Shown piece by piece: positions 58,538 to 64,000 of a stretch of 64,000 bases of DNA. This stretch comes from Eleusine coracana subsp. coracana (Eukaryota > Streptophyta > Magnoliopsida > Poales > Poaceae): assembly GCA_032690845.1 (NCBI GenBank), contig CM064417.1:15654501-15718500 (forward strand), given 5' to 3'. Within the stretch, counting starts at the first letter, position 1, and every line of letters starts with the position of its first letter. Both the position numbers and the translations under genes were made by a program. The notes beneath the pieces were generated by a model. That model had not been told where the DNA came from, made no database searches, and saw only the letters and a list, made by a program, of their open reading frames with translations.

Positions 58538-59750
58538 CAGAAACACCAAAACAGGAAACAAAAAGTGAAGGTTATCCCTACAAAACTACTAAGCAGTGGT
58601 GCCTCTCAACATAGCAAAAGTAAGCTTCGTGCAAAGCTCTTACAAAGTTCTGAAAACAACAAAGCGAAGGATACCAGGGAGAAGTGTTCCACGATTGCAA
58701 GGGTTACCAAATAACCTATGTGCTGTCCAGAAGAAGTATGTAGAGCTAGGAAGGCCAAATATGTATATATGAGTGGCACACAAATCAAAAACAGATAGTA
58801 AAGCTGAATAAGTGCCCAAGTAACTTGTCCCTAGTTGTTGGTCTAACTATGTCCTAGAACAGTAGTGATAGCAAAGAAGAAACAAGGAGACAAAGGGACA
58901 CAGTCGATAACAGGGGGCTTAGAGTAAAACAGCCAAACTCAGAAATTTCAGGGGGCTAGATGGAGCACTAGTAGGAATCCCAAATTTCTTTTATTTTATT
59001 TTATTTTTTTGATATTTTTTTCCAACTCACTAGAAAACAGGAAGAAACCACAAAAAAATTTCAGCTCAAACCGAGATAGGACATGGCCTACAGAAAATCT
59101 TGAAGTTTCAGAAAATGTCGGGTTTCAACTTGAATGAATTTTTTCTTTATCTTCCCGATTTTTTTTGAATTTTTCGACGAGGGCACACAGGGCGTAGCCG
59201 AGTGTGGGTATGCTCAACTTTTCGTCAAGAATCTCCTGTAAAAATTTTGGCCAAAACGGACAACCGAGCGAAACGTTATGGCTGTTTTACCGAAGGGGTG
59301 TCGGAATCGGTTATGAAGAACCCGTGGGTTTGATTGAAATCCGAGTCGGGCTTGGGGTCGGGTAGGGAGTTTTTTGGCGAGGTGGATGCAGCGGAAAGTA
59401 GAATTTATGAAAATTGGTCCGAGGTGGTGAGGGTGGGTTTAGGGTGGGATTAGGGTGGCTGTGTTGATCAATCAACCCTAGCACACAAAGCCGACAAAAC
59501 CGAGGATGGTGAGGGGGATGGCGGCTAGGGTTGCAAGGGAAACACTACTGACGACAAAAACACAAACTAAACCAGCGACTAAACAAGAACTAGGGCACAA
59601 ACTCAACACTACGGACTCTGAAATTGAAATATGCAAAGGCTAAACACGTGGTTATGGGCGGGGAAAATTTTTTTTTTGGTATTTTCAGTGGACGATAGGA
59701 AGAACACGAAAACAAAACTAAAGGGTAGTATGAACCTGACGGTACACCTG
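58538..59750 (-). other. E5 untranslated leader
   Basis: 1.2 kb between PBS and gag, no supported ORF, with A/T runs (58,988-59,030; 59,660-59,680). Long leaders are usual for CRM elements. Confidence 0.75.
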
Positions 59751-59767
59751 AAGCTCTGATTACCACT
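59751..59767 (-). promoter_or_regulatory. E5 primer-binding site
   Basis: Minus-strand AGTGGTAATCAGAGCTT, close to the tRNA-Met PBS TGGTATCAGAGC but with one extra A. Confidence 0.8.
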
Positions 59768-60691
59768 TGATATGGACAAGGGTTCCCGATCTTCTGAAAG
59801 GTTCTTGGTAAGTTGATTTGGTCGGAGGCGACACACAAATCGATCCGGCTTCAGAACAGCACGTTCTAAACCCCGCAATCGCAGCACGACGTCTCCTCTG
59901 GTTATCAACCGTCCAAAAGACGATTGACCTCGCCGAGAAGGCTAATCCCTGCCTGCGAATCAAGAACACAAGCAAGAACAACGAATAATGCAACACAATT
60001 GCAGATGTATGATTAAACTCTCGAAGTTGGGGTCTCACAAACCGATGAACGGCGAAACTGTTTATGAACAGAATTGATCTAAGCAAAACCCGAACCCTAA
60101 TGGTGCAGCGGTGGCTGTATATAAAGACCCTAGGGTCGTGCAAGACCCTCTGGACGCGCCCCGAATTGGGCTCAACTAGATACAAGGCCCAAAGACAAAA
60201 AATAAGCGACGCAGCACCGACACAGATTCTGGACTCTCTCTTGTTTTGACGATTCCCGATGACTCCGGATGAATTTTGACATGAGGCCGGCAGCATTGGA
60301 AAGGTCTTCTCCTTATCTTTCCGTGCATATGTAGAACGTCCAAATCCGAGTCCGTATGCGTCCTGGGCGACCGTTTTAGTACAGACTGGTCCTGGGCCCC
60401 GAAACAGACTCGAAGTCGGTTTTGATTGGGCCTCCACTTTGGCTTCCAAGCCCTTGCTGGCCCTCCACGTTTCCAAATCCTTCTCCCATCATCTCCTGGT
60501 CCTCTCCATGGTTTCTAATCATAAAATAATCATTAGGTAGCAAACCATTCTCAAAAGTAACATATAGCGAAGAACGTAGGAACGAGCTCACCTCTAAATT
60601 TAGTTGTCGTGTACGAGCTCTAGTCATTGGACCTTGCAAGTCCAGATTTGGAGGAGTGTTGTGTGTATCCATAGGAGTGATGTCCTCATCA
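59768..60691 (-). repeat. E5 5' LTR
   Basis: 924 bp, near-identical to 52,901-53,825, including a copy of the pol C-terminal coding segment (60,376-60,672) that is not expressed as pol here. Confidence 0.93.
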
Positions 60692-62160
60692 TCCTATGAT
60701 TTGTTGGTAAAGTCCGATGATTTGTTGGATGGCACGAGATAGAAAAGTAGATCGGCCGGGTAAATATTAAAATTAGTACAAGACAAGCTAGGAGCAAGTG
60801 AATACAAGCAAAGGGAAGCTGAAAAAATAAGGAGAGCAACTAGCAAGCAATCTACACAACTTAATTTAAGAAATACGAAGCAAACCCTAACTAGCAAGTT
60901 TATGAGCAAGAACAAGTGAATGAAAGACAAGTAATTAAAGCACAAGATTTGTTCACCGAAGTTCAGCTCTACAAAGAAGCCTACGTCTCCGTTAAAGGAT
61001 CCACAAAGGATCGGATCTCTTTCAACCCTAACCTCCCTAAGTGATGACAAAGATCAAACATGGTTTTCCACTAGAAACTCCATAAAGAAGGGGTCAATAC
61101 AAACTTCCCGAGGCGTCACCATATAAGTTGGGAGCTCTACAGGTACCTCTAACCGTCTAGGGGATGAATCCCCAAGAGTAACAAACACAATAGTTGTCGG
61201 CGGTGAGGATAAACCAAGTGCTCAAGAGGATGGAAGCTTAGAGTTGATGGAGCAGATCAATCTTCTTTCAATCCCTTCACAAATCAAGAGTGGAAGCAAG
61301 GGAGGAGAGTTGGGGAGAGAAAAGTGAGCTTGAGAGTATTTTTGAGTGGAATGAGTGACCAACCGGCCAAAGGGCGAAGAGGGGTTCTATTTATAGCCTA
61401 ATGGGGAAAGAGCTATTGGAGACCCAATTTGTGAGATCTGTGTCGGACAAGTCCGATGGTCATCGGACATGTCCGATGAATCAAGGTGGCGCAGAAACTG
61501 GAGTTCGACTAGCTTTCCCGATGCCTCGGATAAGATGACCATCGGATGAGTCAAGTCCGATGGCCATCGGACATGTCTGACGGCACAGGAGGGGCAGAGG
61601 AACTGGAATCCGATGGACTTGTCCGATGGCTCGGACAAGTCCGATGGTCATCAGACAAGTCCGACGATAGAATTGGCTTTATACGAATTAGCGGTGGTAG
61701 GGGCACTGTACTCCGATGAAAGTGTTCGATGCGTCAGACTTTCGTCTGGTCATCGGACAAGTCCGATGACCCAAAGTGGCAGAGCTACTGGAGTCCGTTG
61801 GACTTGTCCGATGGGTCGGACAAGTCCGATGATTTTGCCCTGAAAAAATTTATTTGGCCTGGAAAGGGGAATTTTGCACTTAGTTCACCTCCGCTTCAGA
61901 CTTTTGTGTCCCTCTTAATAGTACGGCTTTTTCTATACTCAAGATTTAAAATAAAACTTCATGAACTTCATTCTTGAGCATATTTTGAATTTCATCTTTG
62001 AAGCACTTTGCCATCTTCTTTTCTCCCTTTTTGTTTCTATGCATTTAATCATGAAACTTTGGCTTATTATCTACACACATGCTCACTAAAAGATTAGTCT
62101 ATTTTTAATTGTATTGACGCCAATCACCAAAATAAAATTAGGGGCCTAGATGCACCTTCA
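60692..62160 (-). repeat. E3 5' LTR, distal piece
   Basis: It continues the E3 LTR after E5. 1469 bp, matching 38,365-39,801, with the palindrome cluster at about 61,440-61,830. It ends in CACCTTCA followed by TTAAT (62,161-62,165), the right target duplication. Confidence 0.92.
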
Positions 62161-62388
62161 TTAATGCCATAATTGGAGTTAATAAGCCAGCCATACTATT
62201 AACTACTAATTAGAGAGTGCAATTTGTGAGAAAACAGCTCCTTGAGGGCAATCGTGCCTATATAAGGCCATAAAGACGTACATGCGTTGGGACTAATGAT
62301 TCATTCCTTTCTACACTTCATATTCCATTGAGAAAGCTGTGTTGTCGTGTTGAGCTGCTCTAATCTCGCCGGCTCTTTTCCTTAGCGT
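62161..62388. other. E3 right flank
   Basis: Host flank continuing from 38,276. It contains a TATATAAGG patch at about 62,262 but no supported gene follows it. Confidence 0.45.
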
Positions 62389-64000
62389 TGTGACACCCCA
62401 CTTTCCGGGACGTCCTGTGCATCTTGTACCAATCCCTGGATCAGTAGTTGGTACGTACAATTTGATTATCTCAAATACATATAGTACTAAAATACGAGAA
62501 TATATGGATGACTTACCAAACATGGCTAAGTTACAATACAGCGGAAATTGGGCATGGAAGACTGGTTCACTTCAATCCATCACTTCACATCACATCCATC
62601 CACAGGCAACTTGAGCATACAATGAAACCCTACTGCTTTTACTCTTCGGGAGTTCGTTCACTAAAAACCATAAATAGCAAACCGTGAGTACATAAGGTAC
62701 TTAGCAAGCACTAACACTACTCAAATATAAAATCATGCATTAACGCTATAGCAAGGATGTAGGCAAGGGGTTTAATATTTATGCTAGCAGCTAAGCAGGC
62801 GGGTTCACTAAGAATAGATATTAAGGAAAGAGGGGACCTATCAATATTTTTAGTAGGTTGGCCCTGAGGGAGATTACAATCAATCCCAACAATTCCCATA
62901 TTTTAAAAGGAATGGATCTCCATATTCAAACCTTGCACTTCCAAAACACGGATATCACATCACCCACTCACATCTCACGTGGACTGATTTGTGGCTAATC
63001 AACGGGAGCCCAATGATTGGTGTGCCATGAGCAGTGACAACGGACATCTGAATGATTTAGGGTTAACTCTACAGAGCTTAGTATGTTGTACCCACATGCT
63101 ATGTGCTCTTAGCTACGGATCACATAACACTCCCACTTCACCCAGGCACACCCACAAGTCCACCACGGAGCTCAGGGATTCCACGATGACACACAGTCAT
63201 ATCACCACAACAAAGGCACACATCCAACAATTTTGCCAAGTACTAGACTTATCACCATTTCACTGCACCGAACCCTGAGTCTGTTTCTACTTCGCCGAGT
63301 GATACTTCCTTGCTGCGTTAACTAGAACACGCGTTAGTCCTTCCCATATAGGTTCTGTGGTCGTACTGAAAATATCACCAAGTTGAGGTCTTGCTATCGT
63401 TCCTGAGCGGTCAGGTGAGCACTCATCCACGACAGGTGGATCTACACCAAACACACCATCACCAAGTACTCTGCACCAGTACTAAGGAGTCTCGCCCTCA
63501 ACCAAGTACATCCCACCCAGTATCACCATCACACAGTTGGTTTAACACCCATCCACACCGTACTTACATGCACACCATCACACACGTTTTCACCCATTTT
63601 TGAAATAGAGGTATATAGAATGGTGTCACGATGAACCTCATCGCGGGGTTCCTAAGCGCTTCTAAGCATAGCAATATTCCGTACATTAGGCATCTAATGT
63701 CAGTGTCTGTGGAGCTTACGGGGTGGTAGGGTAAGGCATACAAGGAGGGGTTGTGGCAACAACAATGGAATTACCGATAATCAAGTAGGTAGCAATCATG
63801 CAAACAAGTCACACAATAGCACTCAAGAGAGCATGCAATATAGAGTAGGCTCTAAGTAAGTTTTCTAGACTATAGTGATAGGACAAATATGATCAAGGTG
63901 ATGTTAGAGCTTATATCCTTAAATTGTCATGATTTACGTCGCCTCGTGTAATGGCGTCGGAGTCCGTCTCGAGACTTAGGCCTCCGGGCTTCATCTCCAA
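62389..64000 (+). repeat. E6: probable start of another long LTR, leaving the window
   Basis: TGTGACACCCCACTTTCC at 62,389 resembles the TGTGACATCCC start of E2 LTRs and of long grass gypsy LTRs. No open frame with a domain follows in 1.6 kb, as expected for a multi-kilobase LTR. Orientation and element type are uncertain because no second LTR, PBS or PPT is in view. Confidence 0.4.

Larger units (their letters stand above)
52901..60691 (-). mobile_element. E5: CRM-type (centromeric retrotransposon) Ty3/gypsy, nearly intact
   Basis: Minus-strand element with LTRs 60,691-59,768 and 53,825-52,901 (924 and 925 bp, TGATGAGGAC to CACATCA), PBS, 1.2-kb leader, gag, pol, PPT. By eye the LTRs differ at roughly 20 positions, i.e. 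about 2 percent, so it is a young insertion. The polyprotein C-terminus extends into the 3' LTR and carries a GPMSRARARQLNLEVSSFL block like the CR motif of CRM elements instead of a chromodomain. CRM elements are known to accumulate in centromeric chromatin. No matching 5-bp duplication is seen: GGACT on the left, TCCTA on the right, with a few LTR bases of E3 missing. Confidence 0.9.
38277..62160 (-). mobile_element. E3: Ty1/copia SIRE-type element, invaded by E4 and E5
   Basis: On the minus strand the order is 5' LTR (62,160-60,692 and 52,900-52,815, split by E5), PBS, gag, integrase, RT, RNase H (to 48,101), then, beyond the inserted E4, the 3' non-coding part (40,232-39,802), PPT and 3' LTR (39,801-38,277). 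TTAAT flanks the whole on both sides (38,272-38,276; 62,161-62,165), proving that the outer LTRs belong to one insertion. Gene order with integrase before RT is the copia hallmark, and the UBN2-type gag plus long gag coiled coil fits SIRE/Maximus. The copy is broken: stops, frameshifts, and a deletion removing the protease. Confidence 0.93.

Overview
This window is plant nuclear DNA. Spliceosomal introns, a plant B-class GATA factor, a chloroplast-type TPR protein and dense nested LTR retrotransposons with MITEs point to a grass (Poaceae); that family call is inference and I cannot name a species. I see no rRNA, tRNA gene, CRISPR array or prokaryotic operon.

Left block (1-19,421): a CACTA (TNP2-like) transposase relic at the left edge abuts an old, 5'-truncated Ty3/gypsy chromovirus (E1, 282-19,421). 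Its integrase is split by a younger 13.8-kb Ty3/gypsy element (E2, 4562-18,360; LTRs of 3.25 and 3.87 kb; perfect target-site duplication ACAGG). E2 carries an extra coiled-coil ORF upstream of gag.

Genic island (about 20-37.2 kb): an unrecognised four-exon gene (+, 20,777-24,220, predicted 195 aa); an LLM-domain B-GATA transcription factor gene (+, 28,189-29,791, 125 aa, three exons); a weak two-exon hypothetical gene (+, 31,993-32,652); and an eight-exon TPR-like gene with a probable plastid transit peptide (-, 35,292-37,144, 258 aa, one GC-AG intron). MITEs (Stowaway-like, PIF/Harbinger-like, one long-TIR element) and a SINE with an 11-bp target duplication lie in introns and spacers.

Right block (38,277-62,160): one minus-strand Ty1/copia SIRE-type element (E3) bounded by a TTAAT duplication. 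It has been invaded by a second SIRE-type copia in the opposite orientation (E4, from 40,233, lacking its 3' end) and, within its 5' LTR, by a nearly intact minus-strand gypsy element of the centromeric-retrotransposon (CRM) type (E5, 52,901-60,691), whose polyprotein frame runs through the polypurine tract into the 3' LTR. A further probable LTR (E6) starts at 62,389 and leaves the window.

The host genes show no operon-like link. Most of the sequence is explained by successive insertions, followed by deletion and by C-to-T decay of coding frames. The items most worth following are the uncharacterised four-exon gene, the upstream coiled-coil ORF of E2, the CRM element, and the E3/E4 deletion junction with a duplicated 15-mer.
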